Assembly: GCA_963729875.1 (NCBI GenBank)
Contig: CAVSPR010000007.1
Location: 1 to 64,000 of the forward strand
Direction of reading: 5' to 3'
Origin: DATBSL01 sp963729875
GTDB taxonomy: Bacteria; Acidobacteriota; Vicinamibacteria; Fen-336
Length of the DNA stretch: 64,000 nucleotides
In this document: positions 46,334 through 55,849 of the stretch, piece by piece
Layout: the number at the start of each line of letters is the position of its first letter
Position numbering within the stretch: position 1 is the first letter of the stretch
Notes under the pieces: model-generated
The model's database searches: none
Seen by the model: only the letters and a program-made list of their open reading frames with translations
What the model was told of the DNA's origin: nothing
Translations under genes and position numbers: made by a program

Positions 46334-48058
46334 TTCGCTTCCGGCGGGTAGACCGAGATCTCCACGCGCCGGTTGAGCGCCTGGTTCATGGGGTCGTCGG
46401 GGTTGGCCGGCTCGTCCCAGCCCTTGCCCTCGACCGTGAACTTGTTCGGCGTCGAAGTTGTACTTCTTCACGAGCGCCTGCTTAACGGCCTCGGCGCGGT
46501 CCGAAGAGAGCGCCTTCACGTCCTCGAACCGGGTGCCCTTCCCCTTCATCGAGGAGTCGGTGTGGCCCACCACCGCCACCACCGCGCGCTCGTACTGGCC
46601 CACGAGGCGGGCCACCTTCTCGAGGGTCGCGGCGACGCTCGGGTCGTAGAGCGTGTTCGCGATCGCCTTGCCCGCCTCGTCGTGCTGCGGCTCGAAGACG
46701 TTCGCCGAGTTCGGGTAGAAGTTGATGCGGATCGTCTGGGTGAGGATCGGCGACTCCGCCGACATCTTCTTGTAGCTGGTCGGCGCGAAGCTCGTGCGGC
46801 TCTCGTCCTTCTGGTGCGCGAAGGTGCCGGCCCGGTCGAGGTCCTGGACGACCGAGAAATCCATCACCTCGTCGAAGCGGATCGGGGTGTCGAGGAGGCC
46901 CAGCTCGCGGTAGACGAAGGTCACGTTCTTCCAGGTCCGCTCGAAGTTCGCGGGGTCGTTCGCGTTCAGGAAGAAGGCCTTGTTCTCGGCGAAGTTCGTG
47001 GAGTGCGCGTCGTTCGCCATCGCGCGCACCTCGTCCGCCTGCATCCCGTAGCCCTCGGCCATCCACTGGTAGGCCTTCTCGCGCTGGGTGGCGTCCTTCA
47101 GGCGGTCCATGCCGTCGAAGATCCCGGCCACCAGGCCCTTGATGACCTCGGGGTGGTCCTTCGCGAAGTCGGCGCGGGCGGCCCACACGTCGGCGATGAG
47201 CTTGTTGGCCTCGGCGGTGGTGGTGAGGACGCGCGTGCCCTTCACCTTCTCCGGGATGTTGTAGATGTCGGGCGCCCACGACACGCAGGCGTCGATCGAC
47301 TTGTCGGCCACGAAGGCGGCGGCGGCCTCGAAGGCGGTCGCGGTGAACTTGTGCTTGACCGTCGACGGCTGGACGCCCGCGTTCAGCAGCAGGTTGTTGA
47401 TGAAGTACTGCGAGGGCGAGTTCTGCGCGTAGACGATCGTCTTGCCCTTGAGGTCGGCGACGGAGGCGATGTTGCCGCGGACCACGATGCCGTCCCCGCC
47501 CGAGGACCAGTCCACCTGCTGGAAGATGCGCGGCGCGCTGCGCGAGTCCTTCATGAGGTCAGGGGCGAAGAGCACCATCATGTCGAGGGTGCCCCAGAGC
47601 ACGTGGCTCTCCCCGGCCGCGAAGGCGTCGCGCGCGACCACCGGGTCGTCGATGAGCTTGAGGTTGACCTTGAAGCCGTACTTCTTCGCGAAGATCGAAT
47701 CGGGGTTCGGCGAGAAGCCGCCGTTCGCGGCCACGATCGGGAGCCAGCCGATCCAGACGTTGATCGGGAAGTTCACGACCTTCTGGGCCGGGTCCCACTT
47801 GTAGGCGGAGACGCCCTTCACCGGCGGGAGCTTCTCGCCGGGGACGTACTTGTACTCGTTGACCGTGGTCACGCCCTTCGTGTCGGGCGCCTCGACCTTC
47901 TTGAAGTCGTCGAGGTTCACCTGCTTGCCGGCGTCCCGGCCGCCGGGGGCCAGGAGGTCGCGGAAGTAGTACGCGGCGCCGGCGATGCACGCCAGCACGA
48001 AGAGGAACAGGACCAGCTTCCCGAGCCCGGTCGGGCCGACCTTCGGCTGCTCTTCCAT
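46330..48058 (-). CDS. Membrane-anchored solute-binding protein fused to an OmpA domain, one frameshift
   Basis: This protein of about 575 residues starts at ATG 48058. An N-terminal membrane helix (LGKLVLFLFVLACIAGAAYYF) anchors it in the inner membrane. Residues about 85-330 form an NMT1/SsuA-type binding domain (VWIGWLPIVAANGGF, DLKGKTIVYAQNSPSQYFIN, CVSWAPDIYNIPEKVKGTRV). Residues about 440-575 form an OmpA-like peptidoglycan-binding domain (INFYPNSANVFEP, VVAVVGHTDSSMKGKGTR, and after an indel at about 46450 EGKGWDEPANPD, NRRVEISVYPPEA). It would tie ligand capture to the cell wall. It starts 50 bases after pspA. Confidence 0.9.
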
Positions 48059-48107
48059 ACTCCTTGCTCCGTTCTCTTTCAGCGGGCTCCGCTGCGGCGA
48101 GCCCCGA

Positions 48108-48863
48108 TCAACCCTGCTTCTCCGGCCCCATCTCCTTGGCCGCGGGCGGCGCCGGGACGGCACCCTCGGCGGCCTTCTCCGGCGGCGCCTCGAGCCCGTA
48201 GGCCGCGGCGAACTCGGTGAGGGCGGCGTCGGCGAGCGCCTGCTGCTCGGCCTCCAGCAGCTCGACCTTGGTGGTGTCGATCGTGGAGGCGGCGACGCGC
48301 GCCCGCCCCGCCGCCTTGTCGCGCCGCTCCGTCAGGTACTCCTCGACGCGGTTCAGCGTGTCGCCGGAGCCGCCGATCGACGTGACCATGCCGGTCGCCA
48401 TCTCCTGCAGCTCCGCCTGGGCCTCGAGCATCTCCGTCTCGGTCATCATCCGCTTGAGCTTCTCGATCTTGTCCTGGGCGTCGCGGACGGCGACGTCGCG
48501 GGACTTCACGAGCTTCTTGTAGGTCGACTCGGCCGCCTCGAGCTGCTTGCGGTTCTCGTCGAGCTGCTCCTTGACCGTCTTCAGCTGGAGCGCGTACTGC
48601 CCGGCCGCGTTGCGGTTGCCGACCTTGAGGTTGGCCGCCGCCTTGGCCGCGAAGTCGCGCTCCTGCGTCTCGAGGTTCTTCACCTGGCGCAGCAGCCGCT
48701 CGCAGAAGCCGGCGTGGTTCGCGAGGTTCTCGTTGAACCGACCGATCTGGGCGCGGAGGTTCTCCTTCTCGGCCTCGATCAGGGCCTTGGGGTTCTGCCG
48801 CTCGAGACCGGAGATGAAGAGGCTCAGGAACCCCTTGAAGAGGTTCGCGATACGGCTGAACAT
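48108..48863 (-). CDS. PspA/IM30-family membrane remodelling protein
   Basis: This is a 251-residue protein from ATG 48863. The N-terminus MFSRIANLFKGFLSLFISGL is an amphipathic membrane-binding helix, followed by ENPKALIEAEKENLRAQI-type PspA start residues (here QNPKALIEAEKENL), then about 180 residues of coiled coil (LLRQVKNLETQERDFAAKAA, QLDENRKQLEAAESTYKKLV, MTETEMLEAQAELQEMATGM). The tail is Ala/Pro-rich. PspA/IM30 proteins belong to the ESCRT-III superfamily and polymerise on stressed membranes. It is the first gene of the six-gene minus-strand cluster. Confidence 0.93.
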   Translation of the reverse strand: MFSRIANLFKGFLSLFISGLERQNPKALIEAEKENLRAQIGRFNENLANHAGFCERLLRQVKNLETQERDFAAKAAANLKVGNRNAAGQYALQLKTVKEQLDENRKQLEAAESTYKKLVKSRDVAVRDAQDKIEKLKRMMTETEMLEAQAELQEMATGMVTSIGGSGDTLNRVEEYLTERRDKAAGRARVAASTIDTTKVELLEAEQQALADAALTEFAAAYGLEAPPEKAAEGAVPAPPAAKEMGPEKQG

Positions 48864-48997
48864 GGCGGCTTCTCCTCCCGGGCGACCGGGCCGGCCCGGC
48901 ACCCGCACCATCGAGAATGTACGAAGCCCCGCCGGGCGGGGTTGCACCGGAACGGAGGCTAGCAACCAAGTCGGGGCGCGTCAATGGGTTGGCGGGG

Positions 48998-49026
48998 TGG
49001 ACCCGGCTCTCGCCGCTCCTTATACT
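48998..49026 (+). promoter_or_regulatory. Sigma70-like promoter giving a leaderless transcript
   Basis: -35 TGGACC (48998-49003), a 17-bp spacer and -10 TATACT (49021-49026) stand directly before GTG 49034. Transcription would begin about seven bases after the -10 box, at or next to the start codon, so the mRNA would have no 5' leader. No Shine-Dalgarno sequence is possible in that space. Confidence 0.6.
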
Positions 49027-49033
49027 GGCCGCC

Positions 49034-49366
49034 GTGACTTTTCGCGATCGCCTGATCGCCACGATCCGCGCGGCGCGGCCGGTCCTCGAGGCCCCCGGGG
49101 TCCTCGTGGTCGGCTCGGAGGTGCCGAACCTGCTCGAAGCGGGCGCGGCCGCCACCCTGGAGCGCTGTCGCTCGGGTCGCGGGGAGCCGAGGTCGAGGCG
49201 CTCTACCGCGGGCTGCGGCCCGACCTCCGGCACGTCGTCCGGTCGAACCTCACGATCGTCTCACTGCTGGCCTCTCGTCCCGGGATGCCGGACCCCCACC
49301 CGCAGCGGCCCGAGGGTCGCCGACCTGCTGCAGCGGTTGACCGCGGCCGACCCGGAGACGCGGTGA
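49034..49366 (+). pseudogene. Frameshifted protein resembling a nucleotidyltransferase-fold partner
   Basis: GTG 49034 opens TFRDRLIATIRAARPVLEAPGVLVVGSEVPNLLEAGAA. Conserved-looking sequence then jumps frames: SLGSRGAEVEALYRGLRPDL and HVVRSNLTIVSLLASRPGMP in a second frame, and RVADLLQRLTAADPETR back in the first, ending at TGA 49364-49366. The N-terminus recalls nucleotidyltransferase-like proteins (VGSEVPNLL before a missing D-x-D segment), so there may also be an internal deletion. The function is uncertain. It overlaps the next gene at GTGA. Confidence 0.5.
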
Positions 49367-49725
49367 CGCCCGCCCAGGAGCGCCGTCTCCGCGAGATGCG
49401 CTCCCGTGTCCTCGTCCGCTCCTTCGAGTACCGCCAGCGCCGGCACGCCCGCGGAGTCTGGTACCGGTTCCGCTACGTGCTGGCCCTCGCGAGGGAGGCC
49501 TACGCCGTTCCTCGCGACGAAGCGGAGCGGCTGATCGCCGAGGGTCACCGGCCCGACCCCGTCGGCCAGGAGCTCGAGCCGCCGCGGATCGTTCTATTCG
49601 TCCCCGCGGAACGCGTGGCGGAGATTGCCTCAGCACGGCCTCTGGCCGTGCGCCTGAGCGCCGAGCTGCTCTCCACGGAGTGCCTCGCCCTCGTTCCATT
49701 TCCGACCGGGCAGAGCACCGCCTGA
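49363..49725 (+). CDS. Uncharacterised 120-residue protein
   Basis: GTG 49363 overlaps the previous gene's stop. It is a basic, helical protein: RRLREMRSRVLVRSFEYRQRRHARGVWYRFRYVLALAREAYAV, then EAERLIAEGHRPDPVGQELEPPRIVLFVPAERVAEI. There is no signal peptide or membrane segment and I do not recognise the family. Overlap with the upstream nucleotidyltransferase-like gene and the shared leaderless promoter suggest a two-gene unit. It is complete. Confidence 0.68.
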   Translation: MTPAQERRLREMRSRVLVRSFEYRQRRHARGVWYRFRYVLALAREAYAVPRDEAERLIAEGHRPDPVGQELEPPRIVLFVPAERVAEIASARPLAVRLSAELLSTECLALVPFPTGQSTA

Positions 49726-49728
49726 GGG

Positions 49729-51979
49729 CTACTCGATCGCCAGCACCTCGTGGTCGAGGACCCGGTCCACGCCCACCTCGAGCCAGTCGCCGTCGGTGGT
49801 GCACGGAGTCTCGCCCCCGGCCACGAGCCGGCGGGCCCGGACCGGCCGCAGGTCCTTCGGCCTCGCCAGCCGCACGCGGAGTGGCCCCACCGGGTGGAGC
49901 TGCGTCGCGTAGGGGCGGAAGGCCGCCGGGTTCGTCAGGTTGACCAGGTGGAGAACGAGGCGACCCGGCTGACGATAGAGGTGGACGTCCAACAGGCCCT
50001 GGCCGTCGACCTCCAGGGGCATCGGCCGGCGAGAGGCCCAGCGCACGAGGTTTCCGATCAGCCGGCCGTGGTCGGGGATGCGGTCGCGACCGAAGCAGCG
50101 GTCGAGGTCCCGCACTGAGGTAGGCGACCCGGCCTCGGCCCGCCGTGGCGTGCAGGACCAGGGCGGGCCAGTCGGTGCGCGGCTCGCGCATCCAGACGTT
50201 CTCGGGGGGCGACTGCGGCGAGTCCGGGACGAGGGTGAGCGGCACCGAAGCGCCCGCTTCCGCCCGCACGATCTCGATCCGCCCGCCGAAGGGAAGGATG
50301 TCCGTCTCCTCGAAGCCCTCCAGCACCGAAGGCCGCGCCGTGCCGGCCGTCACGCGCAGGTAGCTGTGGCCCTCGAAGCTCGCCCACTGCGATGCGGCGG
50401 GGCCGCTTTCGGAGCCGAGATGCCGGCCCGTTGCGTGAGCACCGAACAGGTCCGCCAGGGCGAAGTCGCCGCGACGGTGTCCCTCGTCGTCGTAGAGGCT
50501 CGTCTCGCTCGTCGCCACGAGCCCTCCGCCTCCCTCGACGAACCGGCGCACGGCCCCGCACTGCGCTTCCGACAAGGCCGCGAGGTTCGGCAGGACGAGC
50601 ACGTCCAGCTCCGGCGCGTCGCGCTCGACGTGGTCGGCGTGGACGGCTCGCCAGGGGATCCGGTGGAGCCCGAGGGCTTCGGCCGTGCCGGCAAACGGGG
50701 CCACGGCCCGCGTCGCCGACTCCCCGCGGCCGTACCAGTCGATGTTCGTCTCCGACCAGACGACCCCAACCGGGGCGATCGGCTCCCGGTCCACGAGATA
50801 CGCCTCGTTCTCGGCGTGCCAGCGTGACAGCCGCTCGGCCGTGCGCAGCTGGCGGCGGTCCTCCTGGCTCGCCCCGAGGTGGTGCCACCACGGCTGGATG
50901 CCCGCCGCCATCCCCTCGATGGCCCACAGGCGCGCCTCCGGTTCGGGTTTGGCCGCCTTGCGGAACATCGGCCGCGTCGGGCCGAGGTAGAGGGCCGTGC
51001 TCTCGGGGACGAGCTTGTCCCAGCCGAGGACCCCGTGGACGATCTTACCGGCCGCCGCGTTTGTCTGGAAGCCCTCGCCGGCGCGGCGCGCCTGCCAGTC
51101 CAGCATCACAATCGGCGAGCGCGACCAGATCGCCGTCGGGTGGCGGAAGTCGGCGCACATGCGCGACGGGTCGCCCTGGCACATCCCGAGCCAGTGGCAG
51201 TCGCGCCCGCCCACCTCGTGCGCGACGCGGTTGTACTCGTCCCAGATCTCCGTCCGGCGTGCGTAGCTCCACCTCACCCACGCCCGGTACGCCGGGTCGT
51301 CCCAGTCCACGCGTGCGGGGAGATCCGTCGACGCGGCCGTGCGGAACCCTGTCCTGCAGTTGTCGCAGGTGCAGATCCTGTCCTGCCCGAGCCCGCTCCA
51401 GCTGTTGTCGGTGAAGCCGTCGGGCCGATAGCGCTCGGCGATCTCGCGCAGGATCGCGGGCACGCACTCCCGGACCCAGGGGCCGTTCACGCACACCGTG
51501 TAGAGGTCGCCCCCCTGGAAAGGCTCCCCTCCCGCGTCGCGGGCGAACCAGCCCGGGTGGTCGCGGAAGACCTCCTCGTAGGTGCGGGTCGAGTCCATCC
51601 GGGCCAGAACCGTGAGCCCGGCCGCCCGCGCCGCCGCGAGGATCTCGCCGAAGAGGTCGCGCCCGTCGAGCGCGGCCGCGCGGTGGTGCCAGGGGAAGCG
51701 CGAGGGGTAGAAGGCCACGATCCCGCCGGCGTTGACGATCACGCCCTGGGCGCGCACGCGCTTCCAGTAGTCGGCCCAGAACCGTTGGTCGTACGTCGCC
51801 GGGTCCTGCTCGTTGAGGTTCGTCTGCACCCAGCGGCGGGTGCGGAGGAACCAGGGACGGCCCGCGTCGTCGAGCGCCGCCGGCGGCGAGAGCGCTCCGG
51901 CCCGGGCTCCCGCCGGCGCGACCGCGGCGGCGCCGACGGTGACGCCCACGAACCTCCGGCGTGAGAGGGTCCTGCGCAC
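49729..51979 (-). CDS. Tat-exported glycosidase with beta-galactosidase-type trimerisation domain, one frameshift
   Basis: GTG 51979 opens a twin-arginine signal (RRTLSRRRFVGVTVGAAAVA). The following 300 residues form a TIM-barrel glycosidase of the GHL6/GH42 type: WFLRTRRWVQTNLNEQDPA, VIVNAGGIVAFYPSRFPWHH, LTVLARMDSTRTYEEVF, GFTDNSWSGLGQDRICTCDNC. A glutamine-amidotransferase-like domain follows (LDVLVLPNLAALSEAQCGAVRRFVEGGG). An indel at about 50118 precedes the tail LDRCFGRDRIPDHGRLIGNLVRWA. The substrate is unknown; neighbours suggest use of a modified sugar. Confidence 0.85.
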
Positions 51980-52181
51980 GTGGCGTCTCCCTTCCGACGG
52001 CGGAGCGGGCGACCTCGCGAAGAACGTGGTCGAGCTCCCGTCGGGCGCATCGTACGCCAGCGGGCCGTCCGCCACATTCGAGGAGCGGGCCGGCGATCGC
52101 GGCCCCGGAACAGGCTAGGATCGTGCACGGCGCCCCGAGCCTGCCGCCCGCCGGCGTCGCGATCTGGATTGAGAGGTGAGG

Positions 52182-53606
52182 GTGAAGGACGAGATCCGCA
52201 CTCCCCCGCGGGGGCTCGGCGTCCTGCTGCTGGTGGGGCCCGCCTTCATCTGGTCCGCCGAGTACATCGGCACCGGCGAGGTGCTGCTCGCCACCCGGGC
52301 CGGCGCGGTCCTGGGGACGGCGATCCTGTGGGCCGTCGTCCTCGGCATCCTGCTCAAGTACTGGATCGGGATGGCCGGCGCCCGCTACACCGCCTGCACC
52401 GGCGAGGGCATGGTCGACATGTTCGCGCGGGTACCGGGGCCTCGGAACTGGGCCGTCTGGATCGTGCTCGTCGTGCAGCTCTTCGCGGGTGCGCTCTCGA
52501 TCGGGGCGGTCGCCACCGCGGCCGGCGCGTTCCTGAACCGGCTCGTCCCCGCGCTGCCGGGGAGCGCAGCCGGCTGGCTCGTGGCCGGCTTCGCGTTCCT
52601 CATCGCGTGGACGGGGGCCTTCGACCTCCTGAAGGGCGTGATGAGCTTCTTCGTCCTGCTCATCGTGGGCGGCGCGCTCTACGCGGCCGTCCACGTCTTC
52701 CCCGGCTTCTCGGCGCTGGCGCAGAGCCTCGCGTTCCACCTGCCGGCCGTGCCGTCCTGGGCGGGGGCCCAGGGAATCGAGCCGAACGCCTGGCGCGAGA
52801 TCATGCCGCTCCTCGGGTGGGGGGCCGGGGGGTTCGCGAGCCAGGTCTGGTACACCTACTGGGTGCTCGGCGCCGGGTACGGGGCGGCCGCGGGCCGGGG
52901 CTACGGGGAGCCGGCCGACGGCGGCGCGCTCGGCGGGATGACCCGCGCCACCGCGGAGAAGATCCGGGGCTGGTGCCGGGTCGTCTACGTCGACGCCACC
53001 GTCGCGCTGGTGATCGGCGTGGTGGTGACGAGCGCGTTCGTCCTCGCGGGAGCGGGCGTCCTGCGGCCGCAGCAGCTGGTGCCGAAGGGCGACGGGGTGG
53101 AGCTGGCCGGGAACATCGCGGCGATCTTCTCGAGCCAGTGGGGTGCCCTCGGGGGGACGGTCTTCCTCGTGGCCGCGGTGGCCGCGCTCGTGGGGACCCT
53201 CCTCGGCCAGCTCGCCGGGTGGCCGCGCCTGCTCGCCGACGCCTTCCGCCTCGCCGTCCCCGCCGTGCACCGGCGCTTCGCGTGGCGGACGCAGTTCCGG
53301 TTCTTCCTGGTGCTCTTCTTCGGCACGAACATGATCGTCGTGTACGTGATGCAGAAGAACCCGATCGGGATCGTGCGGACCGCGGCGATCCTCGACGGGA
53401 TCCTGCTCACCGCGCTGCAGGCGCTCTGGGTCGGCGTGGGGCTGTACGTGGTCCTGCCGAGGCTGCTCTCGCGGGAGGCCTGGGACGTCCTGCGGCCCTC
53501 GCCCGTGTTCGCACTCGGCCTCGCCGCGGGCGCGGTCGTGTTCGGCTGGCTGACCGTGACCGAGGCGATCCCGCAGGTCCTCGCGACCTTGAGGGCCGGG
53601 CTCTAG
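52182..53606 (+). CDS. Nramp-family-like transporter without the canonical metal motif
   Basis: This protein has about 474 residues and eleven or twelve membrane helices. It resembles Nramp/MntH in layout, but the TM1 motif DPGN reads GTGE (SAEYIGTGEVLLATRAG) and the TM6 MPH region reads PLLGWGAGGFASQVW. The residues that bind Mn/Fe in MntH are therefore missing, so the substrate may be another cation or a small organic molecule. GTG 52182 is five bases after AGAGG; GTG 52176 is possible. It is divergent from the glycosidase gene and convergent with the Gfo/Idh gene. Confidence 0.85.
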   Translation: MKDEIRTPPRGLGVLLLVGPAFIWSAEYIGTGEVLLATRAGAVLGTAILWAVVLGILLKYWIGMAGARYTACTGEGMVDMFARVPGPRNWAVWIVLVVQLFAGALSIGAVATAAGAFLNRLVPALPGSAAGWLVAGFAFLIAWTGAFDLLKGVMSFFVLLIVGGALYAAVHVFPGFSALAQSLAFHLPAVPSWAGAQGIEPNAWREIMPLLGWGAGGFASQVWYTYWVLGAGYGAAAGRGYGEPADGGALGGMTRATAEKIRGWCRVVYVDATVALVIGVVVTSAFVLAGAGVLRPQQLVPKGDGVELAGNIAAIFSSQWGALGGTVFLVAAVAALVGTLLGQLAGWPRLLADAFRLAVPAVHRRFAWRTQFRFFLVLFFGTNMIVVYVMQKNPIGIVRTAAILDGILLTALQALWVGVGLYVVLPRLLSREAWDVLRPSPVFALGLAAGAVVFGWLTVTEAIPQVLATLRAGL

Positions 53607-54679
53607 AGGGGGAACCTCACCGGCTGCCGCTCCCGCTGCGAGCGGTAGATCGCCGCGACGATCTCGACGGTCTTGCGCCCCTCCTCGCCGGTCACCATCG
53701 GCGGCCGGTCGTCCAGGATGGCCCGGAGGAAGTCCTGGATCTGCAGGCGGTGGTAGTGCCTCGTCGGGTCGACGCTGCGGAAGAAGTCGGCGTCCTGCGT
53801 CCGCCAGCCCTCGAGCTTCCCCTCCTCGCCCGGGACCGTCCAGACGTCGTTCACCGGCGGCTCCGTCACGCCGGTCATCCCGGCGATGAACATGGCCCCG
53901 CCGTCCGTCTGGACCCCCACCGTCGCCCCGTTCGAGCCGTGGACCCAGACCCTGCCGAAGAGGGCGGGGTTCTGCGAGTTGCTGACCAGGATCTGGCCGA
54001 GGGCACCGCTCCGGAACCGGAGCACGGCGAGCGCGGTGTCGTCCACCTCGATGTACGGGTGGTTGAGGTTCGCCCAGGCCCCGCAGAGCTCGTCCACGTC
54101 GCCCATGAGCCACTGCAGGAGGTCGATCGGGTGGGGGGCCTGGTTGACGAGGACGCCGCCGCCCTCGCCGTCCCACCGGCCGCGCCAGGGGTCGCTGCGG
54201 TAGTACGCCTCGTCCCGCCAGCCCAGCATCGTGGCCGTGCCGAGCACGGGCCGGCCGATCCGGCCGTCGTCGACGGCCCGGCGCACGCGCTGCACCGGCT
54301 CGTAGAGGCGCCGCTGGCTGATCGTGGCCAGCTTGCGCCCGCCCGCCCGGGCGGCGGCGATCATCGCGTCGCAGTCCTCGAGGGACGCGGCGAGAGGCTT
54401 CTCGACGATCGCGTGGGCGCCCTTCCGCAGCGCGGGGATCGTGACCGAGGCGTGGGCGGGATGCGGCGTGGCGACGACCACGGCCTCGACGCCCGCCCCG
54501 ACCATCTCCTCGACGCTCGTGAACGGCTTCACCCCGTACCGCTCGCCGAAGGCCCAGGCCTTCTCCGCGTCGCGCCCGCAGACGGCCACGAAGTCGGACT
54601 CGGGGATCGAGGCGAGCGCCTCCGCGTGGATGTGCGCCACCTTGCCGTAGCCGATCACCGCCGTCCTGAGCTTCTCCAT
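53603..54679 (-). CDS. Gfo/Idh/MocA-family oxidoreductase
   Basis: This is a 358-residue protein. The N-terminal Rossmann domain has LRTAVIGYGKVAHIHAEALASI; the linker EKPLAASLEDCDAMIAAAR has the EKP signature with the conserved Lys. The C-terminal domain has LLQWLMGDVDELCGAWANLNHP and GGAMFIAGMTGV. The family oxidises or reduces sugars and inositols with NAD(P). It lies 28 bases downstream of the dehydrogenase gene on the same strand, so the two are probably co-transcribed. It overlaps the Nramp-like gene's 3' end by four bases. Confidence 0.93.
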   Translation of the reverse strand: MEKLRTAVIGYGKVAHIHAEALASIPESDFVAVCGRDAEKAWAFGERYGVKPFTSVEEMVGAGVEAVVVATPHPAHASVTIPALRKGAHAIVEKPLAASLEDCDAMIAAARAGGRKLATISQRRLYEPVQRVRRAVDDGRIGRPVLGTATMLGWRDEAYYRSDPWRGRWDGEGGGVLVNQAPHPIDLLQWLMGDVDELCGAWANLNHPYIEVDDTALAVLRFRSGALGQILVSNSQNPALFGRVWVHGSNGATVGVQTDGGAMFIAGMTGVTEPPVNDVWTVPGEEGKLEGWRTQDADFFRSVDPTRHYHRLQIQDFLRAILDDRPPMVTGEEGRKTVEIVAAIYRSQRERQPVRFPL

Positions 54680-54707
54680 GCCGCGCTCCCTTCCCCCCCG
54701 ACCGCTC

Positions 54708-55739
54708 CTAGGGCTTCAGGATCACCTTCAGCAGACCGCGCTCCTTGCGGTAGAGGCGGTCGAACCACGCGGCGCCCTCCGACAGCGGCGCCACCGCCGA
54801 GCGCATCGCGTCCACGTTCACGGCCCCGCTCTCGATCATCCGGAGCGCCTCGGGGACCTCGCCGGCGATCGCGCAGCTGCCCTGCAGCCTCAGCTGGCGC
54901 GTGACGATCGCCTGGAGCGGGACCTCGACCGCCGGGGACAGGTTGCCGACGAGGGTGACCGTCCCCCCCCGGCGTACCGCGTCGATCGCCATCCTCACCG
55001 TGTCCGCGACCCCGACCGCCTCGAAGGCCACGTCGGCCCCCCGGCCGCCGGTCGCCGCCGCGATCGTCTCGACGACGTCGGCCTCACGGGGATCGAGCGC
55101 GTCGTCCGCACCCAGCCGGCGGGCGAGCTCCCGCCTCTGCGGCTCGAGGTCCACGGCGAAGACGCGGGCGCAGCCGGCCACGCGCAACACCTGGACGAGG
55201 CACAGGCCGATCACTCCCGCGCCGACCACGACGGCGATGTCGCCTGCGGCGAGCGGAGTCAGGGCAGCCGCGTGCGCCGCCACCGCCACCGGCTCGACCA
55301 TGGCCGCCTGCTCGAAGCTCACGCTCGCGGGCAGCCGGTGGAGGATGTGCTGCGGCACCGCCACGTACTCGGCGAAGGCCCCGTGCCGCCGGTACTCGCC
55401 CGGCGACACGCCGAGGACCGTGCGGCCGTCGCTCAAGTTGTAGAGGCCGCGCCGGGTGTACCAGTCGTCGAGGCGATAGATCGTCGAGTCGAACGTCACG
55501 CGCTCGCCCACGGCCCAGCCGTCGACGGCGGGCCCCGCCTCCGCGACGACGCCCGCGGCCTCGTGGCCCATGATGATCGGCGGCTGTCTCCGTCCCGTGC
55601 TGCCGTCGAGCCCGTGCACGTCGCTGCCGCAGATCCCGCAGGCTTCGACCCTCACCAGGACCTCGTCCGGGGCGGGCTGCGGCCTCGGGACGTCCTCGTA
55701 GACCAGCCTCATGTACTCGCGGAGCACGAGCGCCTTCAT
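54708..55739 (-). CDS. Zinc-type medium-chain dehydrogenase lacking the structural zinc site
   Basis: This is a 343-residue protein from ATG 55739. Catalytic-zinc residues are visible: Cys in EACGICGSDVHG and the His/Glu pair in MGHEAAGVV. The NAD motif is VVVGAGVIGLCLVQVL. The usual four-cysteine structural zinc lobe is replaced by FDSTIYRLDDWYTRRGLYNL, which has none. It is related to sorbitol/threonine dehydrogenases. With the Gfo/Idh gene it forms a probable sugar-oxidation pair. Confidence 0.92.
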   Translation of the reverse strand: MKALVLREYMRLVYEDVPRPQPAPDEVLVRVEACGICGSDVHGLDGSTGRRQPPIIMGHEAAGVVAEAGPAVDGWAVGERVTFDSTIYRLDDWYTRRGLYNLSDGRTVLGVSPGEYRRHGAFAEYVAVPQHILHRLPASVSFEQAAMVEPVAVAAHAAALTPLAAGDIAVVVGAGVIGLCLVQVLRVAGCARVFAVDLEPQRRELARRLGADDALDPREADVVETIAAATGGRGADVAFEAVGVADTVRMAIDAVRRGGTVTLVGNLSPAVEVPLQAIVTRQLRLQGSCAIAGEVPEALRMIESGAVNVDAMRSAVAPLSEGAAWFDRLYRKERGLLKVILKP

Positions 55740-55849
55740 CGGTTCCTCCCCGGCCGGCCCCGCCAATCCTAACGTCCCCGGCCCGGCGAGTGAACTTCGC
55801 GGCTTCGGCTGACGTACACTATTTGAGCGGATTGCAGGGAAGGGATCAT

